DNA from: Periplaneta americana
Taxonomy: Eukaryota > Arthropoda > Insecta > Blattodea > Blattidae
Assembly (NCBI RefSeq): GCF_040183065.1
Contig: NC_091131.1
Span: forward strand, 13,352,300 to 13,416,299
Direction of reading: 5' to 3'
Length of the DNA: 64,000 nucleotides
In this document: positions 24,395 through 37,148 of the stretch, piece after piece
How positions within the stretch are numbered: position 1 is the first letter of the stretch
How the letters are laid out: each line of letters begins with the position of its first letter
Notes under the pieces: model-generated
The model's input: only the letters and a program-made list of their open reading frames with translations
Databases searched by the model: none
What the model was told of the DNA's origin: nothing
Program-made: the position numbers and the translations under genes

Positions 24395-25049
24395 GTACAT
24401 TATGCAACGAGCCTATAATGGTGGTAATTAAGACGCGAGTATGTTTGTTTATGAAATGAGCTCAAGCGAGTTTTATAATTTTCATACGAGCGTCTTAATT
24501 ACCATTATAGGCAAGTTTCATACTACTTTTTATGCTCGACCATATTTCTAACTTGAAATTATGAATAAGTAAGTATTCATGTTATGGTTATCTAAGTGAA
24601 GAGCGGAACTGACCTTCTAAATTGTGAGATGTGCGCAGACGCGAAAGTATTAATTTTTTCCGAGGGACGAATGTCATTGACCTTGATATAATCTAGAGAA
24701 TAACATGAACATTAATATTGATATAACCTGGAAATTGATTTAGAATTGAAAAACGAGATGACAAATTGAATTTATTTGAATATTATTTACAATTAACGCT
24801 AATTATTATAGTAACAGAACATAACCTTCTGCGACAGTATTGGATTTCCAGCCTTCGTGACGTTTCGCTAATTGTGTTTCGATTGCATATCCGAGAATAA
24901 TCGATACTTACGGTTTTATAATGGTGCAATGGTGATTTCTCATTGGCTGAACAACTGAACTATGATGAATAGGTGTACTTTAATGAGGTGCATTAAAGAG
25001 CTACTACCAGGTGTACAATTACTACATTTCGGCATGGTCGAGCATAAAA
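24395..25049. mobile_element. Hairpin-plus-TIR repeat, copy 1
   Basis: A hairpin (24395-24525: cctataatggtggtaattaa against ttaattaccattatagg) is followed by a segment bounded by ttttatgctcgaccat and its inverse atggtcgagcataaaa. The same composite appears in reverse orientation at 53139-53820, so it is a real repeat unit. It has no coding capacity. Confidence 0.75.
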
Positions 25050-25203
25050 TATATTAAAAGGAATTTAATTTGAGAATGTAACAGAAGAAACGTGTGGTAT
25101 GAGTAAGTTAAGATTCACTGTTTAAAAATAATTTATTCAAGCTCTTCGTTACCTTTAACTCAGGAAAACACTTTTACGTTTATTACAACATAGTACAATA
25201 CTG

Positions 25204-25458
25204 TCCACACCTGTGGAGTAACGATTAGCGCGTCTAGCTGCGAAACTAGGTGCCCCGGGTTCGATTCTCGGTCGGGACAAGTTATCTGGTTGAGGTTTTT
25301 TTCCGGAGTTTTCCCTCAACCCAACATGAGCAAATGCTGGGTAACTTTCGGTGTTGGACCCCGGACTCATTTCACCGGCAGTAACACCATCTCATTCAGA
25401 CTCTAAATAACCTAAGATGTTGATAAAGCGTCGTAAAATAACCTACTAAAATAAGTAA
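25204..25458 (+). mobile_element. tRNA-derived SINE copy
   Basis: tccacacctgtggagtaacg, a B-box-like gggttcgattctc, and the body to ttgataaagcgtcgtaaaat. One of five near-complete plus-strand copies in the window. Slightly diverged. Confidence 0.88.
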
Positions 25459-25547
25459 AGTAGTATAATACTAATAAATATACCGTAACATAATAATAAT
25501 ATAATAATAATTAATAATAATAATAGGCCTAATAATAATAATAACAG

Positions 25548-25728
25548 TAACCTTCGAGAAATACCACTTTCGTTGACGTCGTACAAAATTTTGTCCAATA
25601 TTCTTTTGAGAAAATTAACTTCATATATGGATGAAATTATTGGGAATCATCAGTGTGATTTCAGGCGTAATAAATCGACTATTGATAAGATTTTTTGTAT
25701 TCGACAGATATTGGAGCAACAACCAACT
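25548..25728 (+). mobile_element. LINE reverse-transcriptase fragment
   Basis: Translates as SYKILSNILLRKLTSYMDEI then IGNHQCDFRRNKSTIDKIFC, the palm/finger region of a LINE reverse transcriptase upstream of the catalytic aspartates. It stops after RQILEQ and is truncated on both sides. 25493-25545 is an ATA microsatellite; 25729-25999 shows no gene. Confidence 0.75.
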
Positions 25729-25999
25729 TCATAACATTTTTCATATTTGTTGTTTTGTTTCGTAGTGCTTCTTGGTGAATTATACTGGATGAAAGTTATA
25801 TCACTATATAAACGAAGGCACTGTGTCGTGTCCCGCCTTTTTTACAACACGTTTTTCTTGGCTGGTTGCTAGTATAATTAGCTTTTTAACATGTTACAAT
25901 GATTTACTGACGTACATATGATATTTCCGTGCAAGAATTTTGCATTACCATTTAGTGAAGAATGGGTAGAACGGAGAAAAAAAAATTCTCTCCGGCACC

Positions 26000-26060
26000 G
26001 GGACTCGAACCCGGGTTTTCAGCTCTACGTTCTGACGCTTTATTCACTAACAAGGAGAGG
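26000..26060 (-). repeat. tRNA-like sequence
   Basis: On the minus strand, a T-arm-like cccgggttcgagtcccgg follows a distorted anticodon region. Related to the tRNA-like units at 30152-30235 and 30548-30612 (shared ggagagaatttttctcc border). It lacks a convincing clover-leaf and is part of a repeat, not a functional tRNA gene. Confidence 0.6.
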
Positions 26061-26774
26061 ACACGCTCTGTATATCACCGAATGAAATACGATTGTGTGA
26101 GATGAAAGTACAAGACGTACTGTTTAAAGTCATACCTGGTATGGGTGGCCAATGACCCCTCGTTTTGAAAATATTTGCTATTGTTCGTGACATACTTCCG
26201 TTAGGTGCTCGATAGGGAAGCATTAGACTGTGTAAGGGCGTAGCCCATATGGTTGGGTGCTGAGTTGTAATCCAGACAACCCAAGTTCGAATATTAACTC
26301 GTCCTATATATTTTTTCTTTTATTAATGATTAATATTGTGATCACAGTTATCTATTTACATACCTATATCATATTTCTCAATGTATTGAATGCTTCATCA
26401 TGTTTTAAACAAATTACTAATTAACTAACATCGTATTCTAAAGGATAAACAATGAAATACTACTCACGTAGGAAGGTAAGATGTGTCACTGGTGTCTGTT
26501 CTATTTCTGCAGCAGCTATTCCATTTCATTTTGTACCCGATTCATTATGATGTCATAAAAACACACAAAATAAACATATTTCCTGCACAGCAAATGAAAG
26601 AAGGTTGTCCACAGTCACACACATTTTTCCGCACTTCTGCTGCGAAACAGATATCATTCACATTCACAAAAACTTGTTGTTCGTTTATTAATTTTGATGC
26701 ATACCACGCATATTTCAACATGGCTTTGAATATAGGAGCTGACAACTGAAAGTGAATAAAAAAATAAAAGAAGA

Positions 26775-26811
<37 letters not shown>

Positions 26812-26829
26812 TAATAGTAATGATAATAC

Positions 26830-26861
<32 letters not shown>

Positions 26862-27132
26862 TCAAGTTTAAAAAATGAAAAGGCATTAGGATTCGAACTC
26901 GGGGTGCCTGGATGACAACTCAGCATCGAACCATATGAGCTACGCCGTTACACAGTCTAATGTTTTCCTATTAGACACCTAACGGAAGTATGTCACAAAC
27001 AATAGCCAATATTTCCAAAACGAGGGGTCATTGGCCACCCATACCAGGTATGACTTTAAACAGTACGTCTTGTACTTTCATGTCACAAAATCTGATTTAA
27101 TTCGGTGATATACAGAGCGTGTCCTCTCCTTG
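26051..27132. mobile_element. Large inverted repeat with tRNA-like ends inside the arms
   Basis: The left arm 26051-26300 is mirrored by 26887-27132 (outer tips caaggagaggacacgctctg and cagagcgtgtcctctccttg). The inner end of each arm carries a tRNA-like stretch (left gggcgtagcccatatggttg and aagttcgaat). The 586-bp loop contains a TAA microsatellite (26778-26865). No transposase. Confidence 0.75.
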
Positions 27133-27419
27133 TAAGCCACACCGGATTCCAGTTCCGATGCCGGATTGAATCCTTCTCAATTTAAGTTCTACCTCTCTGT
27201 GCCCCTTTTGGTTGCCTACCCTCATGTACTGCGTCACAGAATATGTGACAGTGGCACAATGTCCAACACTATGTAGACCTACAGAGGTGCACTCATTACG
27301 AGTGATTAAGTGGCCGGGATCCGACGGGACAAGGCACCGTCTTGAATCACGAAGTGATTACTTACGCGTATCATATTACAATGATGTACCGAAGTACATA
27401 TGATATTTCAGTGCAGGAA
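27133..27419 (-). repeat. Interspersed repeat shared with 30318-30545
   Basis: The reverse complement reads cacttcgtgattcaagacgg, gtcggatcccggcca and ctcgtaatgagtgcacctc, as at 30340-30410. It ends with the gtaccgaagtacatatgat border seen at 30068 and 50920. It directly abuts the duplicate IR exon's intron. Confidence 0.65.
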
Positions 27420-27742
27420 ATGTGTTTGAGTGTAAAAGAGCAAAGCAATAAGTCTGATTTTTTTTATATTCCAGGCCTGCGAACACACGTTGTTCAGTAC
27501 GCTACACTTCTGGCTGGTCTTCACTGACCGTTCTGCAGAATCGAATGGTACTGTCATAGCTTCGCACGAGGTGAACATTCTTCTAGACAGCCAGTTCGCG
27601 CTGGTGCGGTTAGGATCCGGGAAGGATGAATTTATTCTGCAGGACGTGTACAAGATCATGGACGGATCGTCCCTCGTAATGACCCCAGAACGTGGTTGGA
27701 GTCTTGGACAGAGATTTCCTGCTGGATCTCCAAAGAACGATT
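27420..27742 (+). pseudogene. Duplicate IR exon 3, 5' part (interrupted copy)
   Basis: Intron bases from about 27420 and the exon from 27477 match 58050-58350 closely, including the acceptor tattccAG. The frame ACEHTLFSTLHFWLVFTD to GWSLGQRFPAGSPKND has no stop. Homology stops at GAACGATT (27735-27742), where a TIR begins. The exon resumes at 41800. No other exon of this second receptor was found, so it is probably a dead paralogue despite its open frame. Confidence 0.85.
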
Positions 27743-27770
27743 GGCAATGGTAAATGGTTATGGTCCGAAG

Positions 27771-30067
27771 TTCTTTGTATGTATTTCATTTCTCTTTGCT
27801 TGTGAGTCACTGCCTACTCCAGGGATGAGACGATATTAGCTCCCAATCATGGTAGAAGAGCTCGACCTTGATCACGAGCGAATAGCGCATCCACTACGTA
27901 GCGTCGTAACGTAGACAACAGGGATGTACAGTACATGCACATGCAGCGATTAAAGGCAGCAATTATTACAATAACTTGCGTTACTAAATGTCTGGCTATG
28001 TAATAGGGCTAATTACTAAGTTATTTAATATACATGTACATATATAAACGAATCGCAAAGGGAAGGGTTTTTTAGGAACAAAAAGAGAAATAGGAAAAGT
28101 TAATTGTATGTAAACCATTTTATTGTTAAAAGCAATTATTTATTATGTAAATACTTCACTTCATTGGTTAGGAGAAACTAATAGGGTCTACCTGCTCGAC
28201 GTGTGTGATCTCTAAGTACTTTTGAGTATTTGTTGAAAAAATAATAATGGCAATATTGATTGAAATAGAGTTTATTGATTATGTGATTGTGAAAATGTAG
28301 TCCTCACTCTCCAGTCGTGATTATGTAATCAGTTTTCTTAGAGCGATTTGTGAGATGCATGTAACACGAAAAAACAAATTGATCAAATTAAGATATTGAG
28401 AGCCATCGTAATTTTTGGGGTCAATCATTTAAGGGGATATGTATGACTTTTCAAACTTCCACAATTTCGGTGAAAATTTGTGAAATTTAAACTATGTAAA
28501 CAGATCTATAATAATATCATCTGTACAAAATTTGGTGCAATTAGGTCTAATAGTTTTGAAATTATATTTTTAAGTATATTTTATATTGACGTTACTAAAA
28601 AAGCTCCTTGCATCAAAGTTTTCAAAATGTTTAGTTCATATTTGCTCAAAATCCTGAAAATAGTTATTGAAATAAAAGTGAATTAGCATTTTGAGCTTAG
28701 TAATAGTATAAGTTAAAGTGCAATCAAAGATAAAATATTATTTCTAAATTAAAGAAACACGTAGTCTAATAAAAGTAAATATCCAGAAACAAGCAACAAA
28801 TAAAACATCAACAATACATTTAAAATAAAGAAAAAAAGGAATCTAGATACAATCTACTGACCCAAATATAAATTGATTTACTTCGATGTCAATTCCGAAA
28901 TGAATTTATTTCTCTCTTCTCCTGAATAATGCCTATATATTTTTTTCATGTTGCGTCTCATAATGCCGTTTTTGTTGCTTTTTTGCAAATGATATTTTTT
29001 TTTGCATAACAAACACTGGACCTCATCACCATGTTCGAAGCATAAATATTGTATCTTCCACTCTTCCTTGAAAGCTTTAAGCGCTTCCGTTCCGTCATGA
29101 TGCGCTGTGTTCTAAGATCTGTACATCCTTTAGCAATGTTTACAGGTAAAAGAGCTCCGCGCGCGCGCAGCGGGCATAAAAGAGCTCTCGCTCGGAATTA
29201 TTAATCACCATCGCAAGACTGGCCTATTCGATCACATCGCCTTCAAAGCGTCTTACAGATAGGTCAGGTTATTGTTCCACTTCCTCGTAAGAGGCACATT
29301 TGAAGCAAGCGTGTAATGGAATGTGTCATTTTTTGAACAATGTTGCTTCTGATTCATCTCTTACCACCGAATAGGGGCTATTACGGAGAGGCGGTTATGC
29401 GATTATGAAATCACGAAACAGGAAGGAATAAGAAATGGGAAGCATATAACACTTTAAAACACAAAAAAAAAGTCACATAGCGGACCTTTAATTATGACGT
29501 CATTACTAAGGGTTTCAGTCGACTTTGTCCCTTTTAACTTTGAAAACACGTAGAGTAGATTATTGGGAATCATTTTCAGAACAAATTGAAAAATAGATTT
29601 TTTTCTGTACAAAAATGGCGTTTTTTTTTCTCTATAGGCCTCCCTTTGTGGTACAGGAAATAATGTGGAAACAGAATTTTAAATTATGCTTCGGGTTTTT
29701 TTCTCGTTTTGAACTGATCTATTTTAAGGAGGTCGGATATGACGTAATTATTAACATAAAGCAGGGTTGGGCAGAATTATGCACTCTGTGCTTGCACGGT
29801 GCACTACTAGAGAAGTGTGCCTATAGAGTGCACGAAAACCGGTTTATTCAAGTTGCGGTACGTACTGTATGTTTCAAAATAACATGTTATTCTACCAAAC
29901 TAAATAAGAACACAAAGTAATGGAACACTTCCTTAAACACAAAACAAAACATGTCTATTGCACATTAATTCATATTACTCAATTTCTCAAGATTTGGAGA
30001 AACTGTATTAGCACAAGCTATGCCAAGAACTGCCGTTAAAAGCCCATCATTTCTTATATATTATTGT
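27771..30067. other. Unannotated AT-rich interval within the 14-kb insertion
   Basis: No gene is supported. Short open frames at 28480-28686 and 29615-29920 match nothing I recognise. A hAT-like terminus (cagggttgggcagaatt) occurs at 29763, without a partner end. Confidence 0.4.
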
Positions 30068-30317
30068 AATGTACCGAAGTACATATGATATTTCGATGCA
30101 GATATTCTGCGTCATCATACGATGAAAGAGTAATGGAACGGAGAAAAATTCTCTCCGGTGCCGGGATTTGAACCCGGGTTTTCAGCCCTACGTGCTGACG
30201 CTTTATCCACTAAGCCACTCCCGGCGCCGGAGAGAATTTTTCTCCGTTACATTACTCTTTCATCGTATGATGACGCAGAATATCTGCATGGAAATATCAT
30301 ATGTACTTCGGTACATT
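30068..30317. mobile_element. Palindrome with a tRNA-like core
   Basis: Arms 30068-30169 and 30218-30317 are near-perfect inverses (tips aatgtaccgaagtacatatg and catatgtacttcggtacatt). The centre is a minus-strand tRNA-like sequence (D-arm-like ggcttagtggataaagc, T-arm-like cccgggttcaaatcccgg). The arms carry no protein. Confidence 0.8.
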
Positions 30318-30650
30318 AAAATAATATATATGATATGCGTAAATCACTTCGTGATTTAAGACGGCGCTTATTCCGTCGGATCCCGGCCAGCTAGTCACTC
30401 ATTACGAGTGCACCTCAGCACATGTGTGGACTTCGGTCCTAAGTTCATAGATATCTATGACGTAGTGCAGAGGGCGGCCACTAGAGGGAACCCAAGAGTT
30501 GGAACTTAAAACTGAGACGATTCTTCCGACGCCGGGGTGGAATCCGATGTGGCTTAGTGGATAAAGCGTCAGCACGTATAGCTGAAAACCCGGCTTCAAA
30601 TCCCGGCGCCGGAGAGAATTTTTCTCCGTTCCATTACTCTTTCATCATAA
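30318..30650 (+). repeat. tRNA-ended interspersed repeat
   Basis: The body at 30336-30540 is shared with 27133-27419. It is followed by a plus-strand tRNA-like sequence (30548-30612: gtggcttagtggataaagcg, then a degenerate T-arm) and the gagaatttttctccgttcca border also found in the palindrome at 30068-30317. Confidence 0.65.
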
Positions 30651-31210
30651 TTTCTTGTTTGAGATTTGTTTATTTTCGTAATAGAAAATAACTGTTCACA
30701 TCTATAAGTGGAACCAAATAAACACAAAACTTTCTCACACAGCTTATGCAGATTGGGAAAACGTCCCCTTGGGAATCCGTCATAAAACTGCATAAGACTC
30801 GACCTTAAATCATATTTTGCTCGCATCTCTCGATCACATCGCAGGTCAATCAATTCACACTATAATGAAGGGGGGGACGTTATCAATAATAATCAGTTGG
30901 AATCAGAACATGTAGCAAAAATACGCAAATCCATTTCCAGGCAATCTAAATCGTGGAACCTTGATGTAAATTCCTCTAATAGACCGGATAGAATACATGC
31001 TTACATTTCGAAATTTTCATTTTTCAAATTTTTATGCGCTTAGATAAGGATGGCAAATGATATATTTCGCCCTTTTGCATTTGACGTATCCATAACAGCA
31101 ATTTCTCCTTAAAAGCTGCAATTCTATCTGCAAATTGTGTATTAAGAATTTCTTTTCCCTGAAGTCCTAAATTCAGCTCATTTAAAAGCTGTAAGATCTG
31201 TTACAGCTGC
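30640..31210 (-). pseudogene. hAT transposase remnant (GTF2IRD2/ZBED-like)
   Basis: Minus-strand pieces in order: LNLGLQGKEILNTQFADRI then FKEKLLLWIRQMQKGEIYH (31200-31040), a stop-broken gap, then MIDLRCDREMRAKYD, RFPNLHKLCEKVLCLFGSTY and CEQLFSITKINKSQ (30853-30660). The FGSTYxCEQLFSxxKINKS block is the conserved hAT-C region of this transposase group. Stops, frame changes and a repeat at its 3' end show it is dead. It could be what remains of the 14-kb element's own transposase. Confidence 0.72.
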
Positions 31211-34200
31211 TGGCACACTACAGCGCTCGCTCTTGGAATTCCCCGCGCGCAACGAGGGCAAATGCACTCAAACGCCCATCGCTGACATAAAGCATCATAT
31301 CTGCAGCTTCACTAATGATAAGTAGTGTGTCCAGTTGCTCAAGACGATGAACTTGTTTGAAGCATAGACAGAAGTTTCAACTATGGAATTGGCAAATTGG
31401 TTTTCTTCGGGATCGCGGGATATTAGCCAGAAATCCTGCCGTTTGGATGTGGTGGGCAAATGACCCAGGTACGATACTACGTCAATGACGGCGTACTGTG
31501 GCGGTGTCCATCACATAAGCCAGTGTTGTCAAAGCAAGCGCATTTTTATGACCTTGACGTCGTCCGCGGGCAGCAAGCGCTAAGTATGGAAAAAGGAAGG
31601 GTTGTGTATGTGAATAAGCAGCCTGTTAGATTAAGAAAACAGTGGTACACAAACTTCAAACGGAAGACGTGAAATTTTATGTCGTTATTTTTATATGGCT
31701 TCTTTCTGTTTAATATTATCTATATTGTCTGTGAAACAAAAGTACTAACACTGATTTCTTAATATTGCACTTGTGTTTTAAATCTTGATAACATAATAGA
31801 GAGTTAAGAAGGAATATTCACTTAAATTCCATAGTAGTATAATGTTATACTGTATTAAGTGGATGAAACACATCATTCATAAAGAAAGTGATATTCCAAA
31901 GAAAGAGATTGAGTATGACATGATAACTTGGAATTTATATTGATAGTATCTTTAGCCTTACAAAAGTAATCAATAAACTAATCAAAACAATATTACAGTA
32001 CAAAGCAAAGTTACCTAGGTACTGTATCTGTTTAAATGTAACTAATATTACATAACAAAACTCTTATCGCATTATAATTTTAAGGTGATATTTGTGAGCA
32101 ACATCCTATCATCAGAATATTAAATTATTTTCTCGAAATCTGCTGAAGTTATAGAGCTGACATTTTTACAACACATGGGCACATATATTTTGCTTATGAT
32201 GTAACAGTAGTTGCTTTGTTAATAAATTTCCTTGCAAAAAATATCCATGCGAATATTTTCAAAATTTTCAGTACACTATCTTCAGTAATACGTATATACG
32301 GTATATTAGATTTACGAAAACATTCTGTAAGGCTACTAAATAAATACGCCTATAACTGAAAATTTCACTTTTCTATACGGAAAGTTGAGAAAATATTTCT
32401 TTTGAATAAAAAAATCAAACTTGTGAAAAATGAGCATTAAAATTAAAACTTTCATTCTTATAATGCACTTATACTTCTCAGGCAAATCTAAAAATTAACA
32501 TGGATACAGTTTTAATAAGTTCTCTTTCCTTTATATATTGAATTAGTGCTGGTCATCCGTGAATATAGCTCGACCAAGCGGCATATACCACCTCTTTCGT
32601 CTGTCTCTTTCCTTTCCGCTGTAAAGCGCTCAGGCTCCCCTGGGCTCTAAAGCGCGCGCTTGCTCCTGTGGGCATCAATTGACATGCCTGACGTAAGCGA
32701 TCCATGAAAGGTGACAGAATTTGGCTTTAAATATCTTCCTCTTGCTTGCTTATCTTTGGGCTTACTCGATTCCACTTGGAATAGCAAGACAGCTCTAGGA
32801 TCTCATATAACGGCTATTCTACAGCACCGGTACTTCCTAGATGCAGACTGGTGGCTGGTGCAGAATCCGGTGAGACTTGGAGGAACTGGGACTAGGTTGT
32901 CAGGTTTTTTTAAGAAATGAAAAGGAAGATTTGCCATGATGCATTTATTTATTATTACTCTGAATAGAACACTGTTTACACAATATATGTTTAATTTATT
33001 CCTTCTCGTATTTCTCTTGAAATTTAGCTGCTCTTAACAATTTTTCATCCTGTTTTGTAAATTAGTGAAAATGTTCACAAATGAAAGAAAAATTCAGTTT
33101 GTAGTTTTGCTTTGCTCAGGATGACTCCTGTTTATAGCAATCGGCAATATATTCTTCATTAGTGTAAAACCCTTTCTACGAAGGCATCAGAAGCTGGAAT
33201 GCTAGTAGGAACCTTAATTCTGTGGTTCGGAGGAAAAAGGTCTTAAGTCAATTTTTTGTGACAATGAGATTTTTATATATTCTGAAAGCGGAAACAATTC
33301 TCTACAATCTGGTAAAACGGCTAAAGTCAAATAAGACTCCTGACTGGACTTATGGAGCGTTACCAAATGTCCTAAGTACTTTTTGAATCGAGCACACACA
33401 GAATAAAGGACTTAAGAATGTTTAATACTTTATTCCTTACAAACCATCACATGTTTACTTTCCATGCTTCCTTATTAAAAAGGTCTAACTTGTATTTTAG
33501 CTTTTTATCACATACTGAAGCCCTTTCCTTTTAAAACTTTAAGCACCAGGTAAACAGTCCTATAATTGTTTAAGACCCATTTTGCATTCCTAATAATTTA
33601 CATTTCTAATTTATTTTGACATGAAAAAGGTCTTATGTTTAATAGTCCCTTCTACTCAGTTTGGCTTCTGGTCTTAAAAGGGCTTAAGTGCGGCTATTTT
33701 TGGAAATAATCAAGAAAATTGTTAAATGAGCAGCGTTACCTATTTTAGAAGAAATGTAAACAAATAATATCCAGGAAAAACCTCCTAATTAAAAAAAACT
33801 CTATAATTGACAACAATTTCATTATTTCTACTGCTTTCCTGAAAAGTATAAAATTTTTACTTAAGACCTTTTCCCTCCCGGCCACAGAATTATGACTTTG
33901 TTTATAAACCTTAGAAAAAAAAGAAAGTAAGGCCACTTACAAACACTACTACTTTGATAATGATTACGTTCTAATAAAACAACCCTACTCTCAAAAAATT
34001 CCTCTGTCGATTCATCAAGGTTCACAAATTCTTGCAGTGTCGATATATCAACTTTAAATTTTTGATTAGATGAAAAGCTATGTAACTTTCAATATCCATT
34101 ATTTCATGTAAAATTATAGCATTTTTCAAGATAATACTGCATACTGGCATAAAACTCACAAAAAATTTAACAGAACTATTAAAAAAGGAATATTGTCATC

Positions 34201-34292
34201 TATGTAATGTCATTGTTATTGCAATATTCCGGGACTTTCAAAATAATGTACGCGGATTAAAGATAAAAAAGGAATAAATGAATCGTCATTTC
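31211..34292. other. Unannotated AT-rich interval
   Basis: No supported gene. Frames at 31460-31672, 32711-32920 and 33214-33399 have no recognisable domains. GC-rich islands (31245-31290 and 32620-32690) look like repeat termini. Multiple aaggtcttaag-like words recur between 33230 and 33870. Confidence 0.35.
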
Positions 34293-34974
34293 TTAAAAGG
34301 GCGGAAGTCCAAAAATACAAATTTTACAGGGGAGACAAAAAAACTGTCAAGCACATCCGCAATTTTAATATAAATTATAAAATGTTATGTTGCATTTTAA
34401 CCATTTTACTGGCTTTTTTAAGTTCTTTTAACATAAAATTTATTTATTTATTTATTTATTTAATTAATTTATTATTTTGCTAATAATTGTAACATAAAAT
34501 ATAATATATACAGAAAAACTTTAGCTCGCTCCTGAAAGAGGAGAACTCGTGCTCAGGGGCGGATTCCTGAATTGAAATTAATAAGTATACAATACAATTT
34601 GTCTTATGTCTACTATGCAATTATAGTATATAAATCTAAATTTACAATTTTTCAATTTTTATAAAATCCATACATAACTTTTTAATTTAATACTAGAACT
34701 ATTAGAATTGACAAGATTAGGCTATTTAAATATAAATGTGTTATATATTCTTGGGCCTAAATTACTACTATGATTTTAATACTGTAACAGTGTTGCATTT
34801 TGGTTCAAACAATCTTAAAGAATTCATACCTTTTGTATCATAACTATGAGAATACAATTCAAAATTATTTCGATTTTTATGTATGAATTTTATTAATACA
34901 ATATAATAAAATTTGTCTCACGTTAAGTATATTAAAGTCTAAAAACAAATTTTGAGATGGAAAATCAATAGGTT

Positions 34975-35104
34975 GCAAATCAAGATTTTCAGGTATAACT
35001 CCCTGTAAAGTTGATTTGAATAATTTCGAGGGAAAAATTGTTCCGGAGCCTGGTATCGAACCCGGGACCTTTACAGGGAGTTATACCTGAAAATCTTGAT
35101 TTGC
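34975..35104. mobile_element. Small fold-back unit carrying a tRNA 3' half
   Basis: 36-bp perfect arms (34975-35010 and 35069-35104; tips gcaaatcaagattttcaggt / inverse) enclose a minus-strand T-arm plus acceptor end (35040-35068). The complete tRNA-like form of the same sequence lies at 35251-35325. Confidence 0.75.
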
Positions 35105-35348
35105 ATAATACACGTCACTGTTCGTAAACAGAAAACCACAATTTAAGTCACACGGAGTTAGTGTGCACTCGAAGTTGGTTGCTTGACGGTTGTCAGCCCA
35201 CTTTGAGGTCTGTGGATATAGAGGGAAAAATTGGATCGGTGTCGGTTAGAGTTCCCGAGTAGCTCAGTGGTAGAGCGTCGGTACGTTAAACCAAAGGTCC
35301 CGGGTTCGATACCCGGCTCCGGAACAATTTTTCCCTCGAAATTATTCA
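35105..35348 (+). mobile_element. SINE-like repeat ending in a tRNA-like sequence
   Basis: The same unit as 47611-47896: cacgtcactgt, aaaccacaatt, agtcacacgg, then tRNA-like 35251-35325 (acceptor gttccc/ggaac, D-arm agctcagtggtagagc, T-arm cccgggttcgatacccgg) and a tail caatttttccctcgaaatta. The tRNA part is at the 3' end, opposite to ordinary SINEs. The anticodon loop is irregular. Confidence 0.7.
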
Positions 35349-36038
35349 ATCAATAGGTTTATGAAGACATATTTTAATTATTTTCTTCTGTAATAAATAA
35401 AGTGGATTAAAATTGGATTTAAATGAGCTATCCGTTCCTATCATTTCCATACATAATTACTGGTTGAAATAAAGTTAAATATATTGTACGTAATAAACTT
35501 ATTGACGAGTAATTCCTCAATAAAACAAAATAATATACTATTTTACGCAATTTATTACAAAGGTAATTAATGTGTTGGTTCCATTTTAAATGATGCTAAT
35601 ATGGTAAGAGAACATATTTCAATAAAAAATGAATTTTGAAAAAAAAAAAATGTGACTTCCGCCCTTTTAATATATAGCGATTCAAGTAGTCTTACAGGCA
35701 AAAGAAAAACGTAAGCCTTAAAATATGAGGAAAAAAGTAAAGCTTAGTGGAAAAACGTAAGACCTGGCAACCCTACCCGGAACTGCTGTCCAAGCGGACG
35801 AAAGCCAGATGACAAAGCAGAAGCAAGATTGATCCTCTACGCTGTATGTACAACTGTAACAGGAGAATAGAAGTTTTCGAGTTTGTGTCTCGATACCCCC
35901 CATTAGTGTCGAAGGTGTTCTTCCGGCTATGGGAGTTCATTCAGATCAATGGGGGGCATATCGTGCTGTTCCTGTCATTCCAGTGTACACGGTGAACCAA
36001 TCTCAAAACTTCGCAGATCCTGTGACAGGAGTACATAC

Positions 36039-37148
36039 GGGCTATTCCATATGAAATCGATCAGTAAAAAACCTCGCATTTTTTTAATACTCTAATTTTT
36101 TCCCTATTTATACAAGGTGCTGAGGACAGTGCATTTTAAAAAATATACTGTCGAAAGTCAAACGGTTTTCGTACTATTGAGCGACAAATTTAGCGTATTT
36201 TATAAAAACAAGCCTCTTTCAGCGCTCAGAACTCTGGAACCATTTACTGCAGAACATTGAACCAGAGCTCATTTTGAAGCTGACATTTGGTAGGTTATGA
36301 TAAGAAGTAATACTTATTATTATTGTACACAGAGAGACAGATAATCTGATTTTACTTACTTTTAGGCTTTTTGCCCATTTGTAAAAATGAAAAAAAAAAA
36401 AATTGAGAAAAAATCTTACATTATTAAGAGGGATTTGGCATTGTTTGCTTAGTGGCTCGGCAATAAGTTTCGAGGGTATTAAATAAATTATTTTCACACG
36501 CCTGGACTTGAACGGCACGCACTGGCCGAGAGCTGAAGATAAAAGACCGTTGGGCGTCATTTTACTCCTGTGTTTATGAAAACCTGTGATAAAGCTAGCC
36601 TAGCTATGCGCTACTAGACGAAACATCACATGTTTGTCTCCTGGCCTTGCTTGTCTCACAGTCAGCTGGTTAGTTCACGCGCGTACTATTTATTTTCTTT
36701 ATTTGATATTTTCAATACTTTCTTATCAACGGTGCACCAGTAAAAATATGTGTTTATTTGTACTTTCAATGCGGAATATAACCATATATTTTTTAAATAT
36801 TTTTTTCTAAGCAAAGGCGTCTTAATGAAGAAAAATCTAAATTTCTCCATTTCCATAAAAAGTAAGAAAAACTGTTTACATGTCAATATAAACTTTAATT
36901 TCTCAGCATCAAAATAAACCATGATTTTGGGTGAAAGGGTTTCGGAGCCACAATAGTTTAAAATTGCTAATTTTATGAAAATACGATAAATTTAAACATT
37001 TTAATTTAAACACTATGAAGTTCTGATGCCTCAAACTTTGCACAAAGCATTGTATCACAGTTTTCAATGGATAGAAAAAGTTTCATTGATTTAAAAATTG
37101 CAAGGTCAATTTTCTCTATATTTTGGTCGATTTGAGATGGAATAGCCC
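36039..37148. mobile_element. TA-flanked TIR element, 1.1 kb
   Basis: Left TAcgggctattccatatga is mirrored by right gagatggaatagcccaTA; similarity continues inward (aatcgatc/gtcgattt). No transposase remains; the 36219-36560 frame is low-complexity. 35667-36038 shows no gene. Confidence 0.68.

Larger units (their letters stand above)
34297..35666. mobile_element. TTAA-flanked TIR element (piggyBac-type target)
   Basis: Left TIR aagggcggaagtc and right gacttccgccctt, each flanked by TTAA (34293-34296 and 35667-35670). 1.37 kb with no transposase. It contains the tRNA-bearing repeat 34975-35345 as a secondary insertion. TTAA duplication is the piggyBac hallmark; the TIR sequence itself is not diagnostic. 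Confidence 0.72.

Noticed and set aside
26545-26926. Minus-strand frames rich in leucine, isoleucine or tyrosine
   Set aside because: They come from the TAA microsatellite at 26778-26865.
35251-35325. Functional tRNA gene
   Set aside because: The same sequence sits inside a repeat found again at 47611-47896, and the anticodon loop does not fit a standard tRNA.
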